From: Marinilactibacillus kalidii
GTDB lineage: Bacteria; Bacillota; Bacilli; Lactobacillales; Carnobacteriaceae_A
DNA length: 64,000 nucleotides
Direction: 5' to 3'
Assembly: GCF_017599325.1 (NCBI RefSeq)
Contig: NZ_JAGFVM010000005.1
Coordinates: 41,007-105,006, forward strand
Below, piece after piece: positions 18,926-27,951 of this stretch; positions within the stretch are counted from its first letter, which is position 1, and each line of letters starts with the position of its first letter. The position numbers and the translations under genes were made by a program. The notes beneath the pieces were generated by a model. That model did not search any database, was not told where the DNA came from, and saw nothing but the letters and a program-made list of their open reading frames with translations.

Positions 18926-20005
18926 TTATGACGTTCTATTCAATTTTTCATTCAGGACATCTTGGCATTTTGCGATTGTTCTTTTCCATAAACGCATAAG
19001 CACCCAGATCAATACGTAACTCACAAAGCCGACAACGAGAACCATAATCGGAATGGATAAAATCGGAGACGCAAATGTCGTATTGATTCCTTGGTCCCAA
19101 ATCAAATCCCTAACAAGAACATGAATCAGGTAAATACCAAATGAATATTTAGAAAAATGTAAAATCAGTTTTTTCACACGGTCTGATAACTCGATCGGTT
19201 CAATGGTATATTTAAAAAAGACAAATGTTGCAATCGAAGCAAAAAATACATTCGGTGTTAAATATTCGTAGAACAAAGAATACATTACGCCATCTTGTAC
19301 CGAGCGGACTGCCGTTCCAATGATCGTGACTGCAAAACCGACCAATCCTAGCAAATAAATGCCGTAGCGCCAGTTCTTTGTCAATTGGATTCGGTTAAGC
19401 ACATATCCTGCCATAAAGTATCCTGCATAACCAAGCGTGATATCAACATTCAAGCCATTGTCAACGACGGTCGCAGTTGATCTGACTGGAAACTGGTTGA
19501 TCGTCGGAATCAGTATACCTACGACAAAACTGACGAGCAAGAAGTATAAAGCAAGTTGTTTGTCGCGTGTGATCGGTCTAAGAAAAGGTGTCATGATGTA
19601 TACTTCGGTTAATCGGTACAGAAACCATAAGTGAAAGTAGCCTTGAACGATTTCTAGAACCGTTTGGTCTACTTCATCAACGATCGGCTGAGCAGGTTGT
19701 CTGAATCGGCTCATCAATACGTAGACGATAGACCAAAATAGAAAGGTTCGTACGAGCCGCCAAATATATTTTGTATACATGGTTTTTGGTTCGATATCTT
19801 TTTTTGGATCCAGAAAGAACATCCCGCTCACCATAAATAGGATGGGAACACAAATACGACTGATGCCGTTTAAAATATTCATGAATTGCCATTGATAGGT
19901 CTCTAATTCATATCGGTGGGTATCTTTTGAGATAACATGGATAAAGATGACCATTACGATCCCCATGATTCTCAGTATATCCGCGAACCAGACTCTTTGT
20001 TTCAT
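18926..20005 (-). CDS. Acyltransferase-3 family membrane protein (OatA/WecH-like, no SGNH domain)
   Basis: A 359-residue protein with about ten membrane helices. The N-terminus RVWFADILRIMGIVMVIFIHV has the conserved His of the family near residue 23, and RICVPILFMVSGMFFL follows. These enzymes move acyl groups, usually acetyl, onto extracellular sugars or cell-wall polymers. The extracytoplasmic SGNH domain of OatA is absent, as in WecH and many LAB homologues. GAGGAG lies before the ATG. It is monocistronic or followed by the YdjM-like gene. Substrate unknown. Confidence 0.85.
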   Translation of the reverse strand: MKQRVWFADILRIMGIVMVIFIHVISKDTHRYELETYQWQFMNILNGISRICVPILFMVSGMFFLDPKKDIEPKTMYTKYIWRLVRTFLFWSIVYVLMSRFRQPAQPIVDEVDQTVLEIVQGYFHLWFLYRLTEVYIMTPFLRPITRDKQLALYFLLVSFVVGILIPTINQFPVRSTATVVDNGLNVDITLGYAGYFMAGYVLNRIQLTKNWRYGIYLLGLVGFAVTIIGTAVRSVQDGVMYSLFYEYLTPNVFFASIATFVFFKYTIEPIELSDRVKKLILHFSKYSFGIYLIHVLVRDLIWDQGINTTFASPILSIPIMVLVVGFVSYVLIWVLMRLWKRTIAKCQDVLNEKLNRTS

Positions 20006-20095
20006 AAGATGATTCTCCTCAACTATAATGTAAAAATATCATATCAGAAAATCCTAAGTAGGACGTATTCATATGTGCTGAAGCAAAAGTGACAA

Positions 20096-20164
20096 TAAAA
20101 AATCTGAAAGCAAGGAGTCTATAACCGTTTTTGCAGACGGTTTTTCTCCCGTACTTCCAGATTG
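20096..20164 (-). terminator. Branched terminator of map
   Basis: In minus sense AATCTGGAAGTACGGGAG pairs with CTCCTTGCTTTCAGATT, enclosing a small inner hairpin (CCGT/ACGG), followed by TTTTTATTG. It lies downstream of the methionine aminopeptidase gene. Confidence 0.75.
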
Positions 20165-20190
20165 AATCTATTCTCATTTTCTGAGTGACC

Positions 20191-20946
20191 TTATTCGCCA
20201 GCTTGCTTCGTTAAAATTTTTGGTCCTTCTTTTGTAATCGCTAATGTGTGCTCGTATTGACAGCTTAATGAGCCATCTTTAGTACGGGCAGTCCAACCAT
20301 TATCGTCCATTTTTGATTGCCAAGTACCTGTATTGATCATCGGTTCAATGGTAATGACCATACCTTCTTTTAATCGCTTGCCTTTTCCAGCTTCACCAAA
20401 ATGCGGAATACTTGGTCCTTCATGAAGCGTCGGTCCAACACCGTGACCAACAAATTCGCGGACAACGGAAAAGCCTTCGGGTTCTACATACGACTGGATC
20501 GCATGGCCAATATCACCGATACGATTACCGACTTGAGCGGCTTCAATGCCTTTATAGAGTGCGTTTAGGGTGACATCCATCAATTTCTGTACTTCTTCTG
20601 ATGCCCCACCTACTGCGTAGCTCCAGCAAGAGTCTGATAAAGCACCATTTAAATTGATGACCATATCCACCTTTATGAGATCGCCTTTATTTAATTTTTC
20701 ATTTCGTGGGAAACCGTGACAAATTTCGTCGTTGACGCTGATACATGTCGCATATTCATATCCCTCGAAACCTTTTTGCTCGGCAGTGGCGCCATGTTGC
20801 TCAATAATTTTTTCTACATATTGATCAATATCCTTACCTGTGATTCCAGGTTTGATGAAGTTTCTCAATTTCTCATGGATATCTGCTAGCACTGCACCCG
20901 ACTGGTCCATTGCTTCAATTTCTCTAGGTGATTTTAAAGTAATCAC
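20191..20946 (-). CDS. map: Methionine aminopeptidase, type I
   Basis: Removes the N-terminal methionine from nascent proteins. Five metal ligands and the catalytic His are visible: EICHGFP, D and D in KVDMVINLNGALSDSCW, GHGVG, TIEPM and QYEHT. The open frame extends to 21024, but a TATAAT box at 20984-20989 lies inside that extension. AAAGGA is placed 8 nt before GTG at 20944-20946, giving the normal start (M)ITLKSPREIE and 251 residues. The extra 26 codons are therefore promoter and leader. It is an ordinary housekeeping gene ended by its own terminator. Confidence 0.94.
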   Translation of the reverse strand: MITLKSPREIEAMDQSGAVLADIHEKLRNFIKPGITGKDIDQYVEKIIEQHGATAEQKGFEGYEYATCISVNDEICHGFPRNEKLNKGDLIKVDMVINLNGALSDSCWSYAVGGASEEVQKLMDVTLNALYKGIEAAQVGNRIGDIGHAIQSYVEPEGFSVVREFVGHGVGPTLHEGPSIPHFGEAGKGKRLKEGMVITIEPMINTGTWQSKMDDNGWTARTKDGSLSCQYEHTLAITKEGPKILTKQAGE

Positions 20947-20983
20947 ATAATCAGTCCTTTGTTTAAACTTAAAGTCATGAACC

Positions 20984-20989
20984 ATTATA
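20984..20989 (-). promoter_or_regulatory. -10 element of map
   Basis: Minus-sense TATAAT about 40 bp upstream of the GTG start. A TTCCGA at a 17-bp distance is a weak -35 candidate. The box rules out starts further upstream. Confidence 0.55.
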
Positions 20990-21100
20990 CCGAAAATTTG
21001 TTCATTTCGGAACCAAAACTGCATAGTTTTCGGTTATAAAATATTTTTTTAGCTTTTTATCAGCAATCTTTAATGTCGTGTTCGGTTTTAAAGAAAGTCT

Positions 21101-21706
21101 TTATTCTGATGGATCAATGCCTTGTGATTCAAAAAAATGCATCACTTGATCTCTATTACGCGCATTCTGAGGAACCATTACCACCATATTTTGAGTCGCC
21201 TCATGTTCTTCGAAAAATGGAAACGAATTGGAAGATACACCAATGATGGTTTCAGTGCCTTCTGTATAACGCAGAGCCTCTTCTTCTACTCCGCTGATAT
21301 TTATTCCATCTATACTCTGATCCGTTGCAAATTGATTGAAGGATTCTTCTGTCATCAAAATCAAGTCGTACTCTGCGGCCGTTAATTGGGCAAAGAAACG
21401 TTGTGACATTTGACCTTCAGCTGTAACCGTCACAAGCATATCTCCTTCTTCATCTTCTGGATCCATCAACTGTTCCAGATCTGCATTTAGTGTCTGTGCT
21501 TGCTCGGTCGTTATTTGTGGACCTAATACACCTATACTAAATGAAACTTGGGGTTGGCTAAACATCTGTAAAATAATATAGATCACAAACAAAATCGCTG
21601 CAATCGTTCCAATAACATGCCATTTATAGTATTCCCATAGGTAATCAAGTTTTTCTTTTTTCGTATCGTCAGATTGTAAAATTTCTTTAACTTGCGTTTT
21701 TGCCAT
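21101..21706 (-). CDS. Single-pass membrane protein of unknown function
   Basis: A 201-residue protein: a charged cytoplasmic N-terminus with a KKEKLDYLWEYYKWHV segment, one membrane helix at about residues 33-49 (IGTIAAILFVIYIILQMF), and an acidic extracytoplasmic domain of 150 residues. The domain has no cysteine and ends with MHFFESQGIDPSE. I recognise the type from other Firmicutes but not a named family. The ribosome site is poor (AAGGA about 14 nt from the ATG), so the start is uncertain by a few codons. It is followed by map on the same strand, with no clear terminator between. Confidence 0.65.
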   Translation of the reverse strand: MAKTQVKEILQSDDTKKEKLDYLWEYYKWHVIGTIAAILFVIYIILQMFSQPQVSFSIGVLGPQITTEQAQTLNADLEQLMDPEDEEGDMLVTVTAEGQMSQRFFAQLTAAEYDLILMTEESFNQFATDQSIDGINISGVEEEALRYTEGTETIIGVSSNSFPFFEEHEATQNMVVMVPQNARNRDQVMHFFESQGIDPSE

Positions 21707-21868
21707 TATGATTCAAACATCCTTTTCTTCTAGTTTAATCAAGTTATGATCCGCTTACACTCTATCATAACATGTTCCAAGTTTTGACGAGTGAACTTTA
21801 TATGAAAGTTTTCCTATTTGATTTTGCACAATTTAATTAGTATACTAGTTTAGCTAGAGGCACTTTAC

Positions 21869-21896
21869 TTGATGATTCAAGTATTTTTGCTATGAT
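21869..21896 (+). promoter_or_regulatory. Promoter of the quinone oxidoreductase gene
   Basis: TTGATG (21869-21874), 16-bp spacer, TATGAT (21891-21896), about 58 bp before the start codon. Confidence 0.55.
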
Positions 21897-21953
21897 GACA
21901 TTGTTAAAGAATAACAACTTGCATCAATCAAATAAATGAAAGAGGGAATACAA

Positions 21954-22889
21954 ATGAAAGCCATTGTTATCGAATCATATGGATCAGCAGATCAGTTAGT
22001 CGAAAGAGATGTACCTAAACCAGAAATTACGGAAGATCAGGTGCTTGTAGAATTACACGCGACATCTATCAACCCGGTAGACTGGAAAATGCGTGAGGGT
22101 TACCTTAGCAGCATGATGCCATTTGAGTTTCCGATTATCTTAGGTTGGGACGCAGCAGGTATTATTACAGAAGTAGGCGCAAACGTTACAGATTTCGCTG
22201 TTGGAGATAAAATTTTCTCTAGACCTGCAACAAATCCTCGCGGAACGTATGCAGAATATATTGCAATCGATAAAGAATTACTTGCACCGTTGCCAGAAAA
22301 TGTTTCCTTTGGGGAAGCAGCTTCTATTCCACTAGTTGGCGAGACAGCTTGGACTGCGCTTGTTGAAATGGCAGAAATCAAAGAAGGCGACAAAGTCTTG
22401 ATTCACGCTGGTGCTGGTGGTGTCGGTAGTGTTGCGATTCAAGTAGCTAAATCATTTGGTGCGACTGTAGCTTCTACAGCTAGTGGCGACAACGAAGCAT
22501 ACTTGAAAGAACTTGGTGTAGATACATTCATCAATTATAAAGAAGAAGACTTTGAGTCTGTTCTTTCAGATTACGATATTGTCTTCGACACAATGGGTGG
22601 CGACATTCAGAAGAAAAGTTTTAATGTATTGAAAAAAGGTGGTTCTCTGATTTCTATCACTGACGAACCGGATAAAGAGCTTGCTGAAGAAAAAGGCATC
22701 AAGACTGGCTACTTCTTCTTACAACCAGATGGTAAACGTTTGGCTAAATTAGGTGAACTAATGACAAATGGTCAATTAAAAGCGACTGTTGGTGAAACTT
22801 TCCCATTCACGCAAGAAGGTTTGAGAGAAGCACACCGTTTAAGTGAAACACATCACGCTAAAGGTAAAATCGTGATTAATATTAAATAA
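21954..22889 (+). CDS. NADP-dependent zinc-free quinone oxidoreductase (MDR family)
   Basis: A 311-residue medium-chain dehydrogenase/reductase. The GroES-like N-terminal domain has ATSINPVDWKMREGY and LGWDAAGIITEVG; the Rossmann domain has VLIHAGAGGVGSVAIQVAK near residue 145. Catalytic zinc cysteines are absent, which is typical of QOR-type enzymes reducing quinones or enals with NADPH. The frame opens at 21936, but the ATG there is followed by the AGAGGGA ribosome site itself, so ATG at 21954 (KAIVIESYG) is the start. It heads a run of three independent plus-strand redox genes, each with its own terminator. Confidence 0.9.
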   Translation: MKAIVIESYGSADQLVERDVPKPEITEDQVLVELHATSINPVDWKMREGYLSSMMPFEFPIILGWDAAGIITEVGANVTDFAVGDKIFSRPATNPRGTYAEYIAIDKELLAPLPENVSFGEAASIPLVGETAWTALVEMAEIKEGDKVLIHAGAGGVGSVAIQVAKSFGATVASTASGDNEAYLKELGVDTFINYKEEDFESVLSDYDIVFDTMGGDIQKKSFNVLKKGGSLISITDEPDKELAEEKGIKTGYFFLQPDGKRLAKLGELMTNGQLKATVGETFPFTQEGLREAHRLSETHHAKGKIVINIK

Positions 22890-22897
22890 CTGATCAC

Positions 22898-22932
22898 TAA
22901 GAGGTCCCCCATTACGGGTGGCTTCTTTTTTT
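22898..22932 (+). terminator. Terminator after the quinone oxidoreductase gene
   Basis: AAGAGGTCCCCC can pair, with G-U pairs, with GGGTGGCTTCTT around ATTAC, followed by six or more U. Confidence 0.65.
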
Positions 22933-23028
22933 GATGGTTGAGCGAACGCTTTTCTTTCATGTCTTTCTTCCACCCCTATTCTTTGCTATACTGTCTTAAT
23001 GAGAAAAGAAAAAAGGAGGTTATGATTC

Positions 23029-23481
23029 ATGCCTAAAGTCATGATCGTTTATGCTAGTTTAACGGGTAATACAGAAGAATGTGCTGAGATTATTGAAGCA
23101 GCGTTTGAAGAACTTGGTGCAGAAGTTGAACTCGTGGAAAGTTTTTCTGCTGATCCTGAAGACTTTAAAGATGTGGATATTACTATCGTGGGAACCTATA
23201 CTTATGGTACCGATGCAAATCTACCGGATGAAATCGTCGATTTTTATGAAGAACTTGAAGAAGTTGATTTGACCGGAAAAATTTATGGCGCATTTGGTTC
23301 TGGTGACACCTTCTATGATAAATTTTGTCAGTCTGTTGATGATTTTGATGAGCAATTCAAGAAAACCGGAGCTATCAAAGGTGCTGAAAGTGTGAAAGTC
23401 GATCTTGAGCCCGAAGAACAAGATAAAGAAAATCTACAAGCCTTCGCTAAAGCGCTTTTTGATGCTTGCGAAGCAGATTAA
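23029..23481 (+). CDS. Flavodoxin (short chain)
   Basis: A 150-residue acidic FMN protein serving as a low-potential electron carrier. The phosphate-binding loop YASLTGNTEE is at residues 9-18; the second FMN loop is GTYTYGTDANLPDEI near residue 57; the third is FGSGDTFYDKFCQSVDDF near 90. Length corresponds to short-chain flavodoxins. AAAAGGAGG precedes the ATG. It sits between a quinone oxidoreductase and an aldo/keto reductase on the same strand, but terminators separate them. Confidence 0.93.
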   Translation: MPKVMIVYASLTGNTEECAEIIEAAFEELGAEVELVESFSADPEDFKDVDITIVGTYTYGTDANLPDEIVDFYEELEEVDLTGKIYGAFGSGDTFYDKFCQSVDDFDEQFKKTGAIKGAESVKVDLEPEEQDKENLQAFAKALFDACEAD

Positions 23482-23493
23482 CCCTCTTCAATG

Positions 23494-23537
23494 AAAAGTA
23501 GCTTGGATTGAATGCTTTTCAATCTCAGCTACTTTTT
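23494..23537 (+). terminator. Terminator after the flavodoxin gene
   Basis: AAAAGTAGCTTGGATTGAA pairs with TTCAATCTCAGCTACTTTT around a tiny loop, followed by TGTAT. Confidence 0.8.
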
Positions 23538-23622
23538 GTATATCCCAGTTCAATTGTTCGCACTTCCACTTCGCTTGAGGTATACTTTTACTTATTAATC
23601 TATAGGAAAGAGGAATGTAAAA

Positions 23623-24468
23623 ATGTCTTTAACAGATACGTATACCTTGAAAAACGGTGTTGAAATTCCCGTAGTTGGTTTTGGTACATGGCAATCTTCT
23701 GATGAAGATGCTGAGCAATCCGTCATTTGGGCACTTGAAGCTGGCTATCGTCATATCGATACGGCTACTGCTTATAAAAATGAAACGGGCGTTGGCCGTG
23801 GTTTGAAAAAAAGTGGCTTAAAACGTGAAGAAATCTTTGTAACGACTAAATTAAGTAACAAAGAGCATGGTTACGAAGAAGCAAAACAAGCCATTCAAGA
23901 TTCTTTAGATAAGCTGGATACTGATTATATCGACTTATACATTATTCACTGGCCTAACCCAATCAAATATAGAGATAACTGGAAAGAAGCCAATGCACAA
24001 AGTTGGCGCGCAATGGAAGAAGCCGTTGAAGCGGGTAAAATTCGTGCTTTAGGTGTGTCTAACTTCCATCCACACCATATCGATGCTTTGTTAGAAACAG
24101 CAACAATCGAACCTACTTTAAATCAAATCCTATTAAACCCAAGTGACATGCAACCAGAAATCGTGAAGTATAACCAAGCGCACGACATCGTTTCTGAGGC
24201 GTATAGCCCACTAGGTACTGGTAAGATTTTTGAAATAGATGAATTAAAAGAACTTGCTGAAAAATATGACAAGTCTATCGCCCAACTTGTTTTACGCTGG
24301 AGCTTGCAACGTGGTTTCTTACCACTCCCTAAATCCGTGCATGAAGAACGTATTCATGAGAATGCCAATATCTTTGATTTCGAAATCGAAGATGCTGACT
24401 TGAAAACCATTGATGGATTAAAAGGTCGTGCTGGACAAGCACACAACCCAGACGAAACATCATTCTAA
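23623..24468 (+). CDS. Aldo/keto reductase (AKR5-type, YvgN-like)
   Basis: A 281-residue NADPH-dependent reductase of aldehydes such as methylglyoxal. The catalytic tetrad is visible: Asp and Tyr in HIDTATAYKNE near residue 46-51, Lys in TTKLSNKEHG near 75, and His in LYIIHWPNP near 108. The cofactor motif LPLPKSVHEERIHEN is near 232. AAAGAGGAA precedes the ATG at 23623. Length is standard for the family. It is the last of three plus-strand redox genes and convergent with yfhO. Confidence 0.93.
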   Translation: MSLTDTYTLKNGVEIPVVGFGTWQSSDEDAEQSVIWALEAGYRHIDTATAYKNETGVGRGLKKSGLKREEIFVTTKLSNKEHGYEEAKQAIQDSLDKLDTDYIDLYIIHWPNPIKYRDNWKEANAQSWRAMEEAVEAGKIRALGVSNFHPHHIDALLETATIEPTLNQILLNPSDMQPEIVKYNQAHDIVSEAYSPLGTGKIFEIDELKELAEKYDKSIAQLVLRWSLQRGFLPLPKSVHEERIHENANIFDFEIEDADLKTIDGLKGRAGQAHNPDETSF

Positions 24469-24487
24469 TTAAATAGTTAAAAGAAAT

Positions 24488-24525
24488 GAAGCGGCTTAGG
24501 CTTTTGTCCTAGCCGCTTCTTTTTT
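24488..24525 (+). terminator. Terminator after the aldo/keto reductase gene
   Basis: GAAGCGGCTTAGG pairs with CCTAGCCGCTTC around a short loop, followed by TTTTTT. Confidence 0.9.
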
Positions 24526-24530
24526 ATCGG

Positions 24531-24785
24531 TTTCTATGATGTTTGAGAAATGCGTTTGAAAATGATGGATTATCTAACTCGTCTCCTTAGGATGCTTGTA
24601 GATGATTCAGTACTCATTTTCAGACAGTTAAAAGCTATTTTGAAGGGTATTCGATTTTTTGTTCGTAGTAATAGGACGTATCTGTTCTTCATGATGAACA
24701 ATTTAAGCGTACACAGTACAAAAAGAACCCATGAGAAAATTGTAAAAGTACAATTCTCTCATGGGTTTCTCTATCGTTAAAGCCT
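24531..24785. repeat. Diverged intergenic repeat, copy 1
   Basis: Colinear with 43526-43845 after small length changes: a TTTCTAT...TTTGAAAATGA.GGAT block (44 bp without gaps, most positions identical), then TTCGTAG with similar surroundings, then the terminator hairpin and its trailing TCTCTAT.GTTAAA. A 76-codon open frame crosses it but has no ribosome site and overlaps the terminator, so I see no gene here. It fills the gap between the aldo/keto reductase and yfhO. Confidence 0.55.
24726..24767 (-). terminator. Terminator of the yfhO operon
   Basis: Minus-sense AACCCATGAGAGAATTGT pairs with ACAATTTTCTCATGGGTT, followed by CTTTTTG. It is closely related in sequence to the kdp terminator at 43783-43823. 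Confidence 0.85.
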
Positions 24786-24815
24786 TTAAGGGAGTGATGT
24801 TTCAAGCAATTCTTT

Positions 24816-27527
24816 TTATTTCTTGGATTTGATCTTAAAGTAGAAAAACTGCTGGGCAGCTAATATGATCAAACCAGATAAGCTTAAAATGTACCCTAAT
24901 GTTAGGAAGGGCGTTTTATAGGTTAATGTAATTGTGTTTTCCCCTTCTATCAGCGGCAAACCGATAAAACCGATGTTGGCTTTCACTGTTTCAATTGGCT
25001 CTCCATTTCGTGTTGCTTCCCAGCCGATTGAATAAGGAATTGTCGTGACAAGCATTTCATTGTCCGCACTATTAACCGTTCCTTCTACGGTGCCATTTTC
25101 AAACTTTGTTATCTCCATTTCATGCGCTTTTGCGGGTGCTGCGGTTTCAGTGAGGCGGTTCTCGTCTAATGGTTTTGCGAATAGTTTTATCGTATCAATG
25201 GCATATTTTCCCGGGCGATTGAAGTGAATGTGAACCTTGTTATCGGTTCTTTCCTCTTCATAACCTAAGTTGATCAGCATCGAATTTCTCTTGAAATAAG
25301 AACTAAAACTGTATCGGTCTGCTTGATAGACACTTTTTTCTGTTTCACCGTTCGATGCAATAACACGGTAGTTCGTTTGTTGTCTGATTAAAGGTGATGC
25401 GTTTAGCGGATGATAATCTAATCCGTCTAGGCGAACATATAATTCAGCATGATTCAGTAATTCGGTTGTGTCAACCGTTAAGGTCAAATCGATTCCTTGA
25501 CCTTCTGTTACGTAGTATTGATCCGTAAGTGTGACGGGCGTTTCTTCTGACAAGTCTAAGGTATAAGGAACGTCTACAATATTCGTTGCAGTATCCATTT
25601 GCTGAAGTTTAGCTGTCTTCATATCACCCTTTTCTAAAATAGCGCCTCTAGAAAGTAATGTTTCTCTTTGAATTGCATTAAATTCCATGAACCTGGATGT
25701 TGATAGCCCTTGATCTACTGCATAAGCGAGTGGATAGGCATCAGCTGTTTTTGCTTTGATAAAGGTTTTTTCCTCATTGGTTTCAGCTACCTCATACCCT
25801 AATGGAAGTAAAGATTCATTCTCCGTTTCTGTCACGATTGATTGGACACCCAAGAACTGATTCAGCTCTGTGCGATCATCTAGGCCGTTTCTAAGCGGTT
25901 GGATCGTTTGATAACTACTAAGCTCCAAGGCACGAGCAAATTCAGAAATAAGGCCATTTGAGACGGATAAATAAGAATTCAATCCCATCGTATCTAAATG
26001 GATAAACTGGTTTTTAATTTGGTCATCATCCGATGTGACGCCAGTACGATCGACTGATGTCTCCCCGGTCATCGGCGTTTCTAAGCCACCTAGTGCTTGC
26101 TCATAGCGGTCATCGACAGTTCCGTAATCCAGCACATTTGCAATCATATTCCCACCGAATGAATAGTAATAAGTAGCGGTATTCATGCCCATATTCAAAA
26201 TGATCAAACCAAGAATCACGGTGTTTTTATGCCATCCGTTTGGTCTTTTATTTGAAAACAATACCCACCACATCGCCCAACCAATGACTACTGGTACGAG
26301 CATGTACGCGGTCAGTACTTGAGGGAAAAAGAAAGATAAGAGTGAAAGAATCGTATAAGCAATGAGTAGTATTGCTGACTTCTTCTTCGCATTTGGCGCC
26401 AAGTCATCTTTTTGATCAATCAAGTAAGCACCGGCTAACGCCATAAAGAAGGCGAAAACGAAAGAAAAGCGATTATAAGGTCCAGATAATCCATTCATGA
26501 AAGAACCAAAAAACGGAAAGAGTAGAAATAGACCGAGTATTGATAAAACGATTTTGACGACCGTCATGCCCGGTTTCTTTTTGATCGACAATAAAGCGAT
26601 AAAAGAGAACAATGAAAATCCACCAATCGTCCAGAAGTAACTACCTGGAGAAATGGCGTGTTTGAGTAATGCTAGATAATATTCCAGCGGATAAATGAAC
26701 CAGTTGATGTCGATACCACCCGGACTTCTGGATGACTGTAGAAATCCGTAGACGATCGGGATAAAGACCACTGCTGAGATCATCAGTCCAATAATATAAG
26801 CAATCGTTGTTGATAAAAAGACTTTCCAAAAGGTTCGCTCTGATTTATAAACCACTAAATATCTTACGATGGCATAGATAAAAATCAAAATCGTCAGTTT
26901 GTAGAAAAAGTAAAAGTTACTGAGCGCACTCAATGTCACAATAATGGTGAACGGCATACTTGATTCTTTTTTTAAAATCATTTCAATGCCTAAACAGAGC
27001 AGTGGAAACCAAATTAATGATAAGACAAAAAATGGATGTCTAGACATACTAAATATGCCGTAATTTGCGAATGCATATAAAATCGCACCAGCTAGTCCTG
27101 CATCGTGAGAAAAATGCATTTTTCTAGCGTAAAGTAAAAATGCGGCGCCGATACAATAAATCCTCAAGAATATAAGAGCATGATAGGCTAACTCCGTCAT
27201 AGATGCTGGAAATAACAAACCGAGATAAACGAAGGGATCACCAATGACGTAATAGCCATAAGACTGTATAACATCAGCACCCATACCAATCGTCCAGTCC
27301 CACAAAGCAAATCCTTGGCCTGAAAAAACACCTCGAAGTCTTTCAAGATAGTCTTGGAACAGTAAGTAATGTTGCGTATACCCGTCCGTAGTCCAAATAA
27401 AAGAGGCGCCTGAAACTAAAAAGTAGTAACTAAAGATGGCGACCATCATCATGATAAATAGTGCTGTGTAATTCAAAAGTGTTCGTTTGGTAATCAACGC
27501 ATGCATTGACTGATTTGTTTCACTCAT
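24816..27527 (-). CDS. yfhO: YfhO-family polytopic glycosyltransferase (LTA/wall glycosylation)
   Basis: A 903-residue GT-C-like membrane protein with about 13 helices in residues 15-465 and one at the C-terminus, and a large extracellular part between. The first extracellular loop holds WTTDGYTQHYLLFQDYLERL near residue 41, with the acidic residue expected in GT-C active sites. In Bacillus, Listeria and Staphylococcus, YfhO is known to transfer the sugar outside the membrane in three-component glycosylation of lipoteichoic acid. The frame is open to 27584, but AAGGAAG is 7 nt before ATG at 27525-27527, one base after the gtrA stop. It is the last gene of a GT2-GtrA-YfhO operon. Confidence 0.88.
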   Translation of the reverse strand: MSETNQSMHALITKRTLLNYTALFIMMMVAIFSYYFLVSGASFIWTTDGYTQHYLLFQDYLERLRGVFSGQGFALWDWTIGMGADVIQSYGYYVIGDPFVYLGLLFPASMTELAYHALIFLRIYCIGAAFLLYARKMHFSHDAGLAGAILYAFANYGIFSMSRHPFFVLSLIWFPLLCLGIEMILKKESSMPFTIIVTLSALSNFYFFYKLTILIFIYAIVRYLVVYKSERTFWKVFLSTTIAYIIGLMISAVVFIPIVYGFLQSSRSPGGIDINWFIYPLEYYLALLKHAISPGSYFWTIGGFSLFSFIALLSIKKKPGMTVVKIVLSILGLFLLFPFFGSFMNGLSGPYNRFSFVFAFFMALAGAYLIDQKDDLAPNAKKKSAILLIAYTILSLLSFFFPQVLTAYMLVPVVIGWAMWWVLFSNKRPNGWHKNTVILGLIILNMGMNTATYYYSFGGNMIANVLDYGTVDDRYEQALGGLETPMTGETSVDRTGVTSDDDQIKNQFIHLDTMGLNSYLSVSNGLISEFARALELSSYQTIQPLRNGLDDRTELNQFLGVQSIVTETENESLLPLGYEVAETNEEKTFIKAKTADAYPLAYAVDQGLSTSRFMEFNAIQRETLLSRGAILEKGDMKTAKLQQMDTATNIVDVPYTLDLSEETPVTLTDQYYVTEGQGIDLTLTVDTTELLNHAELYVRLDGLDYHPLNASPLIRQQTNYRVIASNGETEKSVYQADRYSFSSYFKRNSMLINLGYEEERTDNKVHIHFNRPGKYAIDTIKLFAKPLDENRLTETAAPAKAHEMEITKFENGTVEGTVNSADNEMLVTTIPYSIGWEATRNGEPIETVKANIGFIGLPLIEGENTITLTYKTPFLTLGYILSLSGLIILAAQQFFYFKIKSKK

Positions 27528-27528
27528 T

Positions 27529-27951
27529 TTAAACTTCCTTCTGTTTGAAAATAAACCACTTGCTGAAGACGTAGTTGACAACAACGACGATAAATTGAGT
27601 GATTATTTTTGAAACGTTTGTATTGATCGTTAAGAAATCGACAAGGATAAACATGCTGATCATATCGAATACCCCAGACAACAGTCTGAATCCGACAAAC
27701 AGATAGAACTCCTTGAAAGCTTCTCCTTTGCTTGCTGATTGTGATTTAAAGACATAGAGCTTGTTGGTGACGAAAGCAAATAAAATAGCCGCCACGATCG
27801 AGATCGCATTGGCGAAAAGATACGGAACAGCTAAAACCGTATCAAACAGATAGAAGATTGCAATGTTGACAACCGTTGTCAGCACACCAAAAAAAAGATA
27901 ATAGATAACTTCTTCATATTTTTTAAATAGTCCTTTAGCTTGCTCAATCAT
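27529..27951 (-). CDS. GtrA-like flippase (GtcA family)
   Basis: A 140-residue protein with four membrane helices, from IYYLFFGVLTTVVNIAIFYLF to FIVVVVNYVFSKWFIF, the standard GtrA/GtcA pattern. It is expected to flip undecaprenyl-phosphate-linked sugar made by the GT2 enzyme to the outer face for YfhO. Its start overlaps the glycosyltransferase gene by 8 bp and its stop lies one base before yfhO, so the three proteins are probably made in concert. Confidence 0.9.
   Translation of the reverse strand: MIEQAKGLFKKYEEVIYYLFFGVLTTVVNIAIFYLFDTVLAVPYLFANAISIVAAILFAFVTNKLYVFKSQSASKGEAFKEFYLFVGFRLLSGVFDMISMFILVDFLTINTNVSKIITQFIVVVVNYVFSKWFIFKQKEV

Noticed and set aside
20947..21024. N-terminal extension of methionine aminopeptidase
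   Set aside because: The extra codons contain the TATAAT promoter box and lack a ribosome site; the GTG start with AAAGGA gives the normal family length.
24550..24780. 76-codon open frame on the plus strand after the aldo/keto reductase
   Set aside because: No ribosome site, overlaps the terminator of the opposite operon and sits in a repeat; composition unlike the neighbouring genes.
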